Source: Pseudomonas sp. BGr12 | GTDB lineage: Bacteria > Pseudomonadota > Gammaproteobacteria > Pseudomonadales > Pseudomonadaceae | DNA: 26,832 bases | Assembly: GCF_030272895.1 (NCBI RefSeq) | Contig: NZ_JALRNF010000057.1 | Coordinates: 1 to 26,832 of the forward strand | Direction of reading: 5' to 3' | Part shown: positions 1 to 7,213 of the stretch, piece after piece | How positions within the stretch are numbered: the first letter of the stretch is position 1 | Layout: every line of letters starts with the position of its first letter | Program-made: the position numbers and the translations under genes | The notes under the pieces: model-generated | Told to the model about the DNA's origin: nothing | Database searches by the model: none | Seen by the model: the letters and a program-made list of their open reading frames with translations, nothing else

Positions 1-8
1 ATCATCTT

Positions 9-79
9 GTAGGAGCGGGCTTGTCCCGCGATTGTGGCTTCCCTGCCACACCGCGATCGCGGGGCAAGCCCGCTCCTAC
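9..79. repeat. REP palindrome (pair of inverted REP arms), copy 1
   Basis: Outer arms GTAGGAGCGGGCTTG and CAAGCCCGCTCCTAC are perfect inverted repeats. The inner part has the GCGATTGTGG / CCACACCGCGATCGC segment. This is the typical pseudomonad REP pair (REPIN). It is bordered directly by sequence of the ADH gene end on both sides. Confidence 0.9.
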
Positions 80-89
80 CCCCCCCCGT

Positions 90-190
90 TCAGGGCTTGA
101 GGGAGGCCATGTCGATCACGAAGCGGTATTTCACATCGTTCTTCTCCATGCGTGCGAACGCCTGGTTGATGTCCTGGATGTCGATCATCT
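90..190 (-). pseudogene. Detached 3' fragment of the Zn-alcohol dehydrogenase gene
   Basis: On the minus strand this 101-bp segment repeats the last 33 codons (including stop) of the intact ADH gene ending at 271. It differs at four positions: three are synonymous (Ile ATA/ATC, Asp GAC/GAT, Tyr TAC/TAT) and one changes Val to Ala. It has no start codon and abuts a REP element, so it is not a gene. The bias to synonymous change suggests that it descends from a functional, slightly diverged allele rather than having decayed after a local duplication. That point is inference. Confidence 0.88.
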
Positions 191-191
191 T

Positions 192-260
192 GTAGGAGCG
201 GGCTTGTCCCGCGATTGTGGCTTCCCTGCCACACCGCGATCGCGGGGCAAGCCCGCTCCT
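192..260. repeat. REP palindrome, copy 2
   Basis: Identical to copy 1 from the left arm through CGCTCCT, then runs straight into an 8-C tract without the final A. It sits 10 bp downstream of the stop codon of the intact ADH gene (minus strand). A transcript from the minus strand would form a long hairpin here, so it may act as 3'-end stabiliser or terminator. Confidence 0.9.
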
Positions 261-270
261 CCCCCCCCGT

Positions 271-1320
271 TCAGGGCTTGAGGGAGGCCATGTCGATCAC
301 GAAGCGGTACTTCACGTCGTTCTTCTCCATGCGTACGAACGCCTGGTTGATGTCCTGTATGTCGATCATCTCGCAGTCCGGCAGCACCTGGTGCTCGGCA
401 CAGAAATCCAGCAGTTCCTGGGTCTGTTGCAGGCCGCCGATCAAGGAGCCGGCGATGGAGCGGTTGTTGATCGCCAGCAAGGCGCCGTGGATCGGCTCCA
501 GCGGCTCAAGTGCGCCCACCAGCACCAGCGTGCCCTGGCGGCCCAGGAGCATCAGGTAGGGGTTGACGTTATGGCCGCGCGGGATGGTGTCGAGCATCAG
601 GTCGAAGCTGTTGGCCGCGTCTTTCATCGCCTGCGGATCAGTGGACAACAACACATGGTGCGCGCCCAGGGCGCGGGCATCCTCGGCCTTGCCCGGCGAG
701 GTGGTGATCACCGTGACCCGGGCGCCCAGCGCCACGCCCAGCTTGACCGCCATATGCCCCAGGCCGCCCAGGCCGACCACGGCCAGGCGCGTGCCGGCCT
801 TCACGCCATGCTCGCGCATCGGCGTCCAGACGGTAATGCCCGCACACAGCAGCGGGCCGGTGTAGCGCGGATCCAGCGCCGCCGGCACACGCAGGACGAA
901 CGGCTCACGGACCACGATGTGCTGGGCATAGCCACCGAGGGTGACCTCGCCGCTGATGCGGTCCAGGCCGTTGTAGGTCGGCGTCATGCCCTGGGTGCAG
1001 TGGGGTTCCTGGTGCTGCTCGCAGGCCGGGCAGCCCTGGCAGCTGTCGACCAGGCAACCGACGGCGACCCGGTCACCGACCCGGTAGCGGCTGACGGCCG
1101 GCCCCACGGCCGTGACCCTGCCGATGATTTCGTGGCCGGGAACGCAGGGAAAGCGCGTGGTGCCCCAGTCGTTGTGGACGTAGTGCATGTCCGAATGGCA
1201 GACGCCACAGTAGTCGATCGCAATGGCGACATCGTCGTCGCGCAGCGCACGGCGTTCTATGCGCAGGGGCTCAAGGGGCGCGTGGGCTTCATGGACGCCG
1301 TAGGCGAGGCAGGTGCTCAT
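271..1320 (-). CDS. Zinc-dependent alcohol/aldehyde reductase (cinnamyl-alcohol-dehydrogenase / YahK type)
   Basis: Medium-chain zinc dehydrogenase, 349 residues, usual length for the family; cytosolic NAD(P)H-linked interconversion of aldehyde and primary alcohol. Seen: catalytic zinc site Cys41 (CGVCHSD), His63-Glu64 (PGHE) and Cys159 (LLCAG); four structural zinc cysteines at about 94, 97, 100 and 108; Rossmann motif GLGGLGH near 183-189. The start at 1320 is chosen over the longer frame to 1383 because AAGGA lies 6 bp upstream and the protein begins with the conserved MSTCLAYGV. It is the last gene after luxE-like and luxC-like genes (31-bp gap), so its likely partner is the aldehyde handled by the LuxC homologue. 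Substrate chain length cannot be read from sequence. Its 3' end is duplicated downstream at 90-190. Confidence 0.93.
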   Translation of the reverse strand: MSTCLAYGVHEAHAPLEPLRIERRALRDDDVAIAIDYCGVCHSDMHYVHNDWGTTRFPCVPGHEIIGRVTAVGPAVSRYRVGDRVAVGCLVDSCQGCPACEQHQEPHCTQGMTPTYNGLDRISGEVTLGGYAQHIVVREPFVLRVPAALDPRYTGPLLCAGITVWTPMREHGVKAGTRLAVVGLGGLGHMAVKLGVALGARVTVITTSPGKAEDARALGAHHVLLSTDPQAMKDAANSFDLMLDTIPRGHNVNPYLMLLGRQGTLVLVGALEPLEPIHGALLAINNRSIAGSLIGGLQQTQELLDFCAEHQVLPDCEMIDIQDINQAFVRMEKNDVKYRFVIDMASLKP

Positions 1321-1351
1321 GGGAATTCCTTTACTGTCAGGGGTACGGGGG

Positions 1352-2809
1352 TCAGATAGAGGGGCGCAGCCAGGGCGCGGCACTGGTTTGCGGCGAAGCG
1401 ATCTGGTTGGAGATCCACTTGCCCATGCGCCGCATCGGCTCGATGGCGTCCTGGGGCGCGGCGAACTTCATCGCCGCGGCATAGCCCAGCGAAACGATGC
1501 GCTGGGCGCCATACAGCGGCAGCACATCCTTGAGCTGGTCCTTGATGCTTTCCGGATACACCCCCACGGTCTGGGTGTAGGCATCGACCGCATCGAGCAT
1601 TTCGCTCAGCTCGTCCACCGGCACCAGGTTGGCGGTGCGGTCATCCAGGCTGGCGGCAAAGGACACCGGCTCCGGCAGCTGCGAGCAGATGATCGCGCCC
1701 TCGCCGTCGCGGCCACCGATGACCCTGTACCACTCGTCATCCAGGCGCAGGGCATCGACGTGGGCCTTGAGGTGCTGGTCGTACTGCTTGGGCCGGGTAC
1801 TGAGGGTATTGGGCAGGCCAAGCATGGCTTCATGCACGTAGTGGCCGAAGGTGTTGAGGCGCGCCAGGCCCTGCTCGTCGGTGCCGCTCTGCACATAGAC
1901 CACCCGCGCGCACACGCAGCCCTTCTGGTTGATCGCACCGATATCGGCGGCCAGGCGCACGGCGGCGTCGCGCATGCTCGCCTCGCTGGCGAAGGCGGCT
2001 TTGCCGATAATGCTGGCGCTGCGCTTGGGGTCCAGGGAGATCAGTTCCAGGCCCGGCTGGATATAGCGGGTGACGTGCTTGATCGAGGCAAAGCCGCCCC
2101 AGGCGACGATCTTCTCCAGGTTCTGCGGCTGGTACAGGCGCTGCTCCAATGCTTGATCGCCGCCCTTCCAGTAGGCGACGCTCAGGTGCCGGGTCAGCGG
2201 ATGGTCCGGGGCCATGTCGACCATGGTGCGGGCGATGGCCAGCGCGGTGAACGGGTCGTTGGACGGCGCCTTGATGATCGCGTCGCTGCGCAGCACCATG
2301 TTGCGGATGATGGTCCACAGCGACAGCGACACCGCATTGCCGGCGACGATGTGCAGCGTACGCGCGCCGAAGCAACGCACTTCAAGCTCGGTGCCATCGA
2401 GCAGGGTCTGCGGCACCCAGCCTTCCAGGTACTTGACGCCTACTGTGGTTTCCACCATTTCGCGGATGAATTCCCGCGAGAGCAGGTGCTGCAGGCCCAT
2501 GTAGGAGCCTTTGACGATGCTCGGGGTAGTCGGCGCAGTCAGGTATGACAGCTCGCAGGCTTCCTGCAGGTAGGGGTTCTTGTCCAGGGCCAGGCGCTGG
2601 CCGAGTTCCACCGCATAGTCGAGGATGTCCTCGAAACTCAGGCTGTACAGGTCGGCAAGCCTGGCCGGGTTGCCCAGCGGCAGCCGGTCGATGTACTGGT
2701 TGGCGTCTGGAGTGAGGAACCGCAGGTCGCCACCGCGTCCGCCCGCTTCAATCAGGTTGTCGGTAATCACCTGGCCACGGATGACCATCGGTGCGATCGG
2801 ATGAGTCAT
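1352..2809 (-). CDS. luxC: LuxC-family long-chain acyl (acyl-CoA) reductase
   Basis: 485 residues, matching the LuxC family, the NADPH-dependent reductase subunit of the fatty-acid reductase complex, which passes an acyl group through an active-site cysteine to give a fatty aldehyde. Seen: aldehyde-dehydrogenase-like fold signatures (HIVAGNAVSLS near 153-163, KAPSNDPFTA near 180-189) and a cysteine pair Cys298/Cys300 in NQKGCVCARV at the place expected for the nucleophile. It starts 3 bp after the stop of the LuxE-like gene and is followed after 31 bp by a zinc ADH, so the three are almost certainly one operon. No luciferase or luxD gene is in the window, so light production is not the role. 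It could also run in reverse, oxidising aldehyde to an acyl group. The symbol is a family name, not proof of orthology. Confidence 0.85.
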   Translation of the reverse strand: MTHPIAPMVIRGQVITDNLIEAGGRGGDLRFLTPDANQYIDRLPLGNPARLADLYSLSFEDILDYAVELGQRLALDKNPYLQEACELSYLTAPTTPSIVKGSYMGLQHLLSREFIREMVETTVGVKYLEGWVPQTLLDGTELEVRCFGARTLHIVAGNAVSLSLWTIIRNMVLRSDAIIKAPSNDPFTALAIARTMVDMAPDHPLTRHLSVAYWKGGDQALEQRLYQPQNLEKIVAWGGFASIKHVTRYIQPGLELISLDPKRSASIIGKAAFASEASMRDAAVRLAADIGAINQKGCVCARVVYVQSGTDEQGLARLNTFGHYVHEAMLGLPNTLSTRPKQYDQHLKAHVDALRLDDEWYRVIGGRDGEGAIICSQLPEPVSFAASLDDRTANLVPVDELSEMLDAVDAYTQTVGVYPESIKDQLKDVLPLYGAQRIVSLGYAAAMKFAAPQDAIEPMRRMGKWISNQIASPQTSAAPWLRPSI

Positions 2810-2812
2810 GCT

Positions 2813-4243
2813 TCAGCCCTCCAGAGTGTTGAGGAAATCCATCGCCTCGCGATGGGATTGTTCCGACGCGGCGCAGGTGATCTTGTCGTCGCCACCGTTC
2901 TTCTCGCTGTAGCGCTGGATGGCGCCGACCACGTAACGGCTATGGCGCCCGCAGGTGCAGGGCTGGTCCCAGTCGATGGTGACCTCGTCGCCGGTGATGA
3001 AACCGCCCCAGTGGATGTCCGCCCCCAGGTCGAAGAACGCCGCCCGCCCGGTCTGCCGGCCCTGGCGCGGCAGCGGCTTGCTGGTCTGCGGATCGAGCAG
3101 GAAGGGAATGGCGGTGTGCGCGAAGTGGTAGTTGCCCGCCTCGCACTTGATGTGCGAACCGCTGACCACCTCCGACATGGCGTAGGACTCGTGGATCACC
3201 CTGGCGCCGGTGAAGCGCATCACCTCCTCTCGCCAGTTCTGCGGTGGCACCACGCCTTTGGCGCCGCCCGTGGTGGCGATATAGGAGTCGGCATGGAAGA
3301 CCCCTTCCAGGCCACGCTCAAGGCCGGCGGTGGCCATGTTGTGCAACAGGTTCCAGGTGCCGCCGATGTACACCCGCTTGCCCTTCAGGCGCGTGGCGAT
3401 GTCATCGAAAAAGGCCGCCAGGTGTTGGGGCATCTCGGCCTGCTGCTGGTCGAAGGCTTTCTTCTTGGCCAGCAGTTCCGGGGCCACCACCAGCCGGTCC
3501 AGGGTGCCCTTGGCATGGGCCGCGCGCAGCCTGGCGCCCAGGTGCAGCACGTCGCTGGACAGGGTCGAGGGATAGGCCGGGTGAAAGTGCGCAAGGTTCG
3601 GCAGCAGCACCTTGTTCAGCGCACCTACGCCGCGCAGGTGGCTCAGGTAGCCTTTACGGTAGTAGGGATACGCAGTGTGCAGCTCGGGGTCGGGGGTATC
3701 TATGCCTGCCATGTGCCAGGCGTAGAGCTTGCGCACCTGCGCGGCCTTTTCGAACTCACGGGTGCTGCAGGGCAGGAACGACAGCGTGCCGGAGGTGCCC
3801 GAGGTATGGCTCAGGCACAGCGCCGGGACTTCGCGGTCCATGGTCTCGAACCAGTCGTCCAGGCCTGCGCAGGCGCTGACATCGACGGCAGCGATCTGCT
3901 CGGCAAGCTCGGGCACCACCAGTTTGCCGAGCCAGCGGTTGATGGCGGCGAAGTTGTTCTTTTCCAGCAGCGACGGCGGATAGGACTTGAACAGCGTGTG
4001 CTCGAACAGCAGCGGCACCACGTCATCCAGTTGCTCGATGCGCTCGATACCTTCGGCGTCCGCCAGTTTCTTCAGCACCGCGATGCGCTCGCGCAGCTGT
4101 GCAAACCGACGCTTGAGGCCGGCCAGTTGCAGGGTGTCGATTCGCGAGGCGGGCATCTGCTGCCAGGTGTGCAGGTCATGCTCCACCAGCGCCACCGGGT
4201 CACTCAACAGCAGCTCGACCTGTTCTTCTATTGTTTTTGTCAC
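2813..4243 (-). CDS. luxE: LuxE-family acyl-protein synthetase / acyl-activating enzyme
   Basis: 476 residues, longer than classical LuxE (about 370), of the LuxE/acyl-protein synthetase family within the adenylate-forming enzymes. Family role: fatty acid plus ATP gives acyl-AMP, then the acyl group is transferred to a cysteine and on to LuxC. Seen: ATP-binding loop SHTSGTSGT at 145-153, an aromatic/Gly-rich region YIATTGGAKGVVPPQNW, the motif HESYAMSEV, and a C-terminal CTCGR...GGDDKI segment (about 429-455) like the adenylate-forming C-terminal hinge. The additional ~100 N-terminal residues are of unknown role. It is first of the luxE-luxC-adh operon, 140 bp downstream of the tetR gene. A role in acyl activation is confident; the natural substrate is not known. 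Confidence 0.83.
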   Translation of the reverse strand: MTKTIEEQVELLLSDPVALVEHDLHTWQQMPASRIDTLQLAGLKRRFAQLRERIAVLKKLADAEGIERIEQLDDVVPLLFEHTLFKSYPPSLLEKNNFAAINRWLGKLVVPELAEQIAAVDVSACAGLDDWFETMDREVPALCLSHTSGTSGTLSFLPCSTREFEKAAQVRKLYAWHMAGIDTPDPELHTAYPYYRKGYLSHLRGVGALNKVLLPNLAHFHPAYPSTLSSDVLHLGARLRAAHAKGTLDRLVVAPELLAKKKAFDQQQAEMPQHLAAFFDDIATRLKGKRVYIGGTWNLLHNMATAGLERGLEGVFHADSYIATTGGAKGVVPPQNWREEVMRFTGARVIHESYAMSEVVSGSHIKCEAGNYHFAHTAIPFLLDPQTSKPLPRQGRQTGRAAFFDLGADIHWGGFITGDEVTIDWDQPCTCGRHSRYVVGAIQRYSEKNGGDDKITCAASEQSHREAMDFLNTLEG

Positions 4244-4383
4244 GGGACAGTCTCCTGGGCTTCAACGGCCTTGATGGCTGAGCCAGTGTAGGGCCGCGCG
4301 GGGCAATATCATTTCCGCATTCCGCAACCCTGGAAGAGCATATAACTAACTGTTTTTATTTATTTTTATTTGAGAAGGTCGAG
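4244..4383 (-). promoter_or_regulatory. Promoter/operator region upstream of luxE-luxC-adh
   Basis: 140-bp gap between the tetR stop and the luxE-like start. It contains an AT-rich island (about 4341-4372) that stands out against the GC-rich surroundings, and a perfect tandem 7-bp repeat TTCCGCA at 4313-4319 and 4320-4326. On the minus strand TTCCAG and TGATAT, about 18 bp apart, form a weak possible -35/-10 pair. A TetR operator is plausible here but no clear palindrome was recognised, and no hairpin-plus-T-run terminator was seen after tetR. Confidence 0.4.
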
Positions 4384-5076
4384 TTATCGAGAGGGCTGTT
4401 CCGGGTCTGCCGTGGTCAGCAGCGCATGGAGCATGCGCGCCAGCAGGCGCACGGTGTCGTCTTCGAGCAGGTAGTGCGGTTTTTCGATCAACAGCGCCCG
4501 GGGCAAGGCGGTGACCGCCTGGTAGGCGAGAAAACCGGCCTTTTCCCGGTCACGCACCACGACCTGGTCGCTGAAGCGCTCCACCAGCGCCGGGATCACC
4601 CTGGAAATCCAGAAGCGCTCCGGCTTGACGATCTCCAGGCGCACCAGCTCGCCGTGGTAGGCGGACTTGATGCTCAGTTGCGAGTCGATCTGCAACCAGC
4701 GATGCAAGGCACCGAGGCCCGTGCGCAGGACCATCTCGATGCCGTCATAGAGCGTCGCCGAAGCCGGCAGCGCGTGGATGTTGGCGATTGTTTGCAGGCG
4801 CACGTCGGCGCGGTAGTCCTCGAAGATTGCGCCGATCAGCGATTCGATGGTGGGGAAATACTCATAGATCGAGCTGATCGCCACCCCGGAATAGTCGCTG
4901 AGGCGGTAGATGCTCAGGGCCTCGCGCCCTTCCCGTTCGAGCACTTCGCGCCCGGCTGTTTTCAGCGCCTCGACCAGCGCCACCGAGCGCGCTTGCTTCG
5001 GCTGCTTGCGCGGGCGGGCCGGCAAGCTCACCACGACGCTGTCGTGGCTGCCGCGCCCGCCCGATGATGCCCCCAT
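4384..5076 (-). CDS. TetR-family transcriptional regulator
   Basis: 230 residues. The N-terminal helix-turn-helix of the TetR family is seen at about residues 25-80 (RKQPKQARS..., YSGVAISSIYEYFPTIESLIGAI), with a variable ligand-binding C-terminal part. The gene starts 5 bp after the stop of the alkyl sulfatase gene, so it is co-transcribed with it, and it precedes the luxE-luxC-adh operon. The simplest idea is a repressor answering to an alkyl alcohol, aldehyde or acyl-CoA and controlling both flanking units; this is inferred from position. The ATG at 5076 has only a weak GAG upstream; internal GTG codons near residues 14-16 are alternative starts that would trim a low-complexity Gly/Ser/Arg leader. 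Confidence 0.88.
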   Translation of the reverse strand: MGASSGGRGSHDSVVVSLPARPRKQPKQARSVALVEALKTAGREVLEREGREALSIYRLSDYSGVAISSIYEYFPTIESLIGAIFEDYRADVRLQTIANIHALPASATLYDGIEMVLRTGLGALHRWLQIDSQLSIKSAYHGELVRLEIVKPERFWISRVIPALVERFSDQVVVRDREKAGFLAYQAVTALPRALLIEKPHYLLEDDTVRLLARMLHALLTTADPEQPSR

Positions 5077-5081
5077 GGCGC

Positions 5082-7055
5082 TCAGGGGGTAACGATGTTG
5101 AAGGTGGGCTGGAAACTCGCCAGCATGCCGAGCATCGACTTGAAGCGCTGGGCGTCGCCCTCGATCCTGATATCGCCCTGCTTGATCGCCGTCGGGAAAT
5201 CCAGTTGGCGCAGGCTGATGAGGTCCAGCGCCGCCTTGCTCATCGTCACCGTGGCGTCGGCTTGCGGATGACTGGCGTGTTCGCGCCAGGTCAGTACGCC
5301 ATTGCGCAAGGTCAGGGCAAAGTGCTGGTCGAGGTCGTCGAAGTTCCAGTTCAGGGTCATGTCGTGGCCCTGGGCCTTGTCCGAATCCATGCGCACGGCC
5401 AGCACATCCATGAACATCGCCGGCGTCGCCGCACGCACCAGGTCGGCAATGGCGCGGCCACCCTGGGGGATCCCGACCTTGCGCAACTCATGCGCGCCGG
5501 TCAGGTAGATGTTGCGCCAGATCGCCGATTCGCTGCGGTAGCCCAGTTGCTCCAGGGCATCGGCCTGGGCCTCGCGGGCGGCCTGGTTGTCGGGCTCGGC
5601 GAACACCAGATGATTGCCCAGTTGCGTCGCCCAGCGATAATCGCCCTGCTCCATCGCCGTGCGCATCAGCGTCAATACCTTGTCCGCGCCGCCCAGCGCC
5701 TGGACATAGCGCTTGCCCGCCTGCTGCGGCGGCAGCGGGTCGAGGTTGGCCGGGTTGCCGTCGTAAAAACCCAGGTAACGCTGGTACACGGCGCGGCTGT
5801 TGAAGCTCAGGGTGCCGTAATAGCCCCGGGCGTACCATTTATGCGCGAGCTCGCCGGGCAGGGTCTTGATCGCATCGGCGATTTCCAGTGGCGTCAGGCC
5901 CTGGTTGAGCAGGTGCAAGGTGCGGTTATTGAGGAAGGCGTACATGTCACGCTGGTCGGCCAGCAGGGTGCGGATGCCGTCGGCGCCCCAGGTCGGCCAG
6001 TTGTGCTGGGCGAACATGACCTTGGCCTTGTCGCCGTAACGCACCAGGCTGTCGTCGATAAACTGTGACCAGGCTTTGGCGTCCCGCACCTCCGCGCCCC
6101 GCGGCGTGAGCACGTTGTGCATCGACATCACCGCGTTCTCGGCCATGCACAGCGCCTGCAGCTGCGGCAGGTACAGGTTCATCTCCGCCGGTGCCTCGGT
6201 GCCGGGTGTGAGCTGGAATTCCACCTGGACGCCGGCGATGTCGTGGCTTTCCAGGGGCTGGACGATCAGGTCGGTGGGCGCGATCAGGCTGATGCTGCCG
6301 CCCACCGGCACGCCCTTGCCGATGCCGGTGTCCACTTGCCCGCGTTCGCCTTTGGCCACCGTGCTGCCGCTCTGGTACATGCCGCGGCGGAACATCGCGG
6401 TGCCGGCCAGCACGTTTTCCTGGATGGCATGTTCCATGAAGCCGTGCGGAGCATAGATCCTCACCTTGCCGGCCTTGACGTCCGCCTCGTCGACCACCCC
6501 GCGCACGCCGCCAAAATGATCGGCATGGCTATGGGAATAGATGACCGCCACCACCGGCTTGCGCGGGCGGTGCTGGTAGTACAGCTCAAGCCCCGCCCTG
6601 GCGGTCTCGGTGACATAGAGCGGGTCGATGACGATCAGCCCGTCGTCGCCTTCGATGAGGGTCATGTTCGCAAGATCGATGCCGCGAATCTGGTAGACCT
6701 TGTCGGTGACCTCGAACAGCCCGGCGTTGGCATTGAGCTGCGCCTGGCGCCACAGGCTGGGGTTGACCGTGTCGGGGGCCTGGGCCTGCTTGAGGAAGTC
6801 ATACCGCTGCGACGACCACACCGGCTTGCCCTCGGCATTCTTCACCTCACCCTCGAAGGCCGCCACCAACCCGCGGCGGGCGGCGTCGTAGTCGGCGCGG
6901 TCCTGGAACGGCAGCTGCTTGAGCACGTCCTGGTTGCTGGCGGCGGTGGTCGGGCTGGCGGCCTTGGCCAGGTCGCCTGACGGGGTGTCTGCGGCCCAGC
7001 ACGGGGCGCTGGACAAGGCAATGGCAGTGAACAGAGCACACAGGCGATAGCGCAT
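5082..7055 (-). CDS. sdsA: Exported alkyl sulfatase (SdsA / BDS1 family, metallo-beta-lactamase fold)
   Basis: 657 residues, the length of the SdsA1/BDS1/Pisa1 alkyl sulfatases, which hydrolyse alkyl sulfate esters such as dodecyl sulfate to alcohol and sulfate. Seen: N-terminal signal peptide (about 1-21, cleavage near CWA/ADT); zinc-binding HSHADH at 175-180; the family segment MHNVLTPRGAEVRD; FAQHNWPTWG; the dimerisation region with YYGTLSFNSRAVYQRYLG and DGNPANLDPLPP; and a C-terminal SCP2-like domain (last ~130 residues). The start is supported by AAAAGGA about 6 bp upstream. It should act in the periplasm. It heads the minus-strand run and diverges from an iron-type ADH, both fitting use of the released alcohol. 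Whether it prefers primary (retention) or secondary (inverting) sulfates is undetermined. Confidence 0.92.
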   Translation of the reverse strand: MRYRLCALFTAIALSSAPCWAADTPSGDLAKAASPTTAASNQDVLKQLPFQDRADYDAARRGLVAAFEGEVKNAEGKPVWSSQRYDFLKQAQAPDTVNPSLWRQAQLNANAGLFEVTDKVYQIRGIDLANMTLIEGDDGLIVIDPLYVTETARAGLELYYQHRPRKPVVAVIYSHSHADHFGGVRGVVDEADVKAGKVRIYAPHGFMEHAIQENVLAGTAMFRRGMYQSGSTVAKGERGQVDTGIGKGVPVGGSISLIAPTDLIVQPLESHDIAGVQVEFQLTPGTEAPAEMNLYLPQLQALCMAENAVMSMHNVLTPRGAEVRDAKAWSQFIDDSLVRYGDKAKVMFAQHNWPTWGADGIRTLLADQRDMYAFLNNRTLHLLNQGLTPLEIADAIKTLPGELAHKWYARGYYGTLSFNSRAVYQRYLGFYDGNPANLDPLPPQQAGKRYVQALGGADKVLTLMRTAMEQGDYRWATQLGNHLVFAEPDNQAAREAQADALEQLGYRSESAIWRNIYLTGAHELRKVGIPQGGRAIADLVRAATPAMFMDVLAVRMDSDKAQGHDMTLNWNFDDLDQHFALTLRNGVLTWREHASHPQADATVTMSKAALDLISLRQLDFPTAIKQGDIRIEGDAQRFKSMLGMLASFQPTFNIVTP

Positions 7056-7213
7056 ACGAATCCTTTTAATCGGCCCAAGGCATGGATAACAGCAGCAGAG
7101 TAAGCCCCTGTGCGGGCAACCGCCCCCCCTCGATGGGAGGGGTATGCCACCGGCGGCTAGCGCCTAACGTCTGTGGGCATCGTCCACCCACGGCCATTCA
7201 CGGGAAACACCAC
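7056..7213. promoter_or_regulatory. Divergent promoter region between sdsA and the iron-type ADH gene
   Basis: 158 bp separating two divergently read genes. An inverted repeat CCCCTC-(5 bp)-GAGGGG lies at 7126-7142 in a C-run/G-run context and could be an operator or simply G/C-rich. A longer reading frame from 7082 into the ADH gene exists but lacks family similarity in its first 44 codons, so this stretch is taken as non-coding. No convincing -35/-10 pair was found by eye. Confidence 0.4.

Larger units (their letters stand above)
1..371. repeat. Tandem direct repeat: REP element plus 3' end of the Zn-ADH gene
   Basis: Unit A (1-183) and unit B (184-364) are near-identical direct repeats, and homology runs to 371 inside the intact gene. 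Each unit is a REP palindrome, a poly-C tract (9 C in unit A, 8 C in unit B) and about 100 bp matching the end of the alcohol dehydrogenase gene. Positions 1-7 match the inner border of the gene fragment, so at least one more fragment copy probably lies left of the window. The REP parts of A and B are identical up to the poly-C tract, while the gene parts differ at four positions. This is seen directly; the origin is inferred. Confidence 0.93.

Noticed and set aside
1..260. Possible CRISPR array at the left edge
   Set aside because: The repeated unit is a REP palindrome with a gene fragment; the units are ~182 bp and there are no short regular repeats with unique spacers or cas genes.
217..4291. 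Long plus-strand open frames opposite adh, luxC and luxE
   Set aside because: They mirror the codon structure of the minus-strand genes, whose products have clear catalytic motifs; the plus-strand translations have none. The frame at 217 also runs through a REP element.
271..5076. Bioluminescence operon
   Set aside because: Only luxC- and luxE-like genes are present. No luciferase alpha or beta subunit, luxD or luxG-like gene is in the window, so luminescence is not supported.
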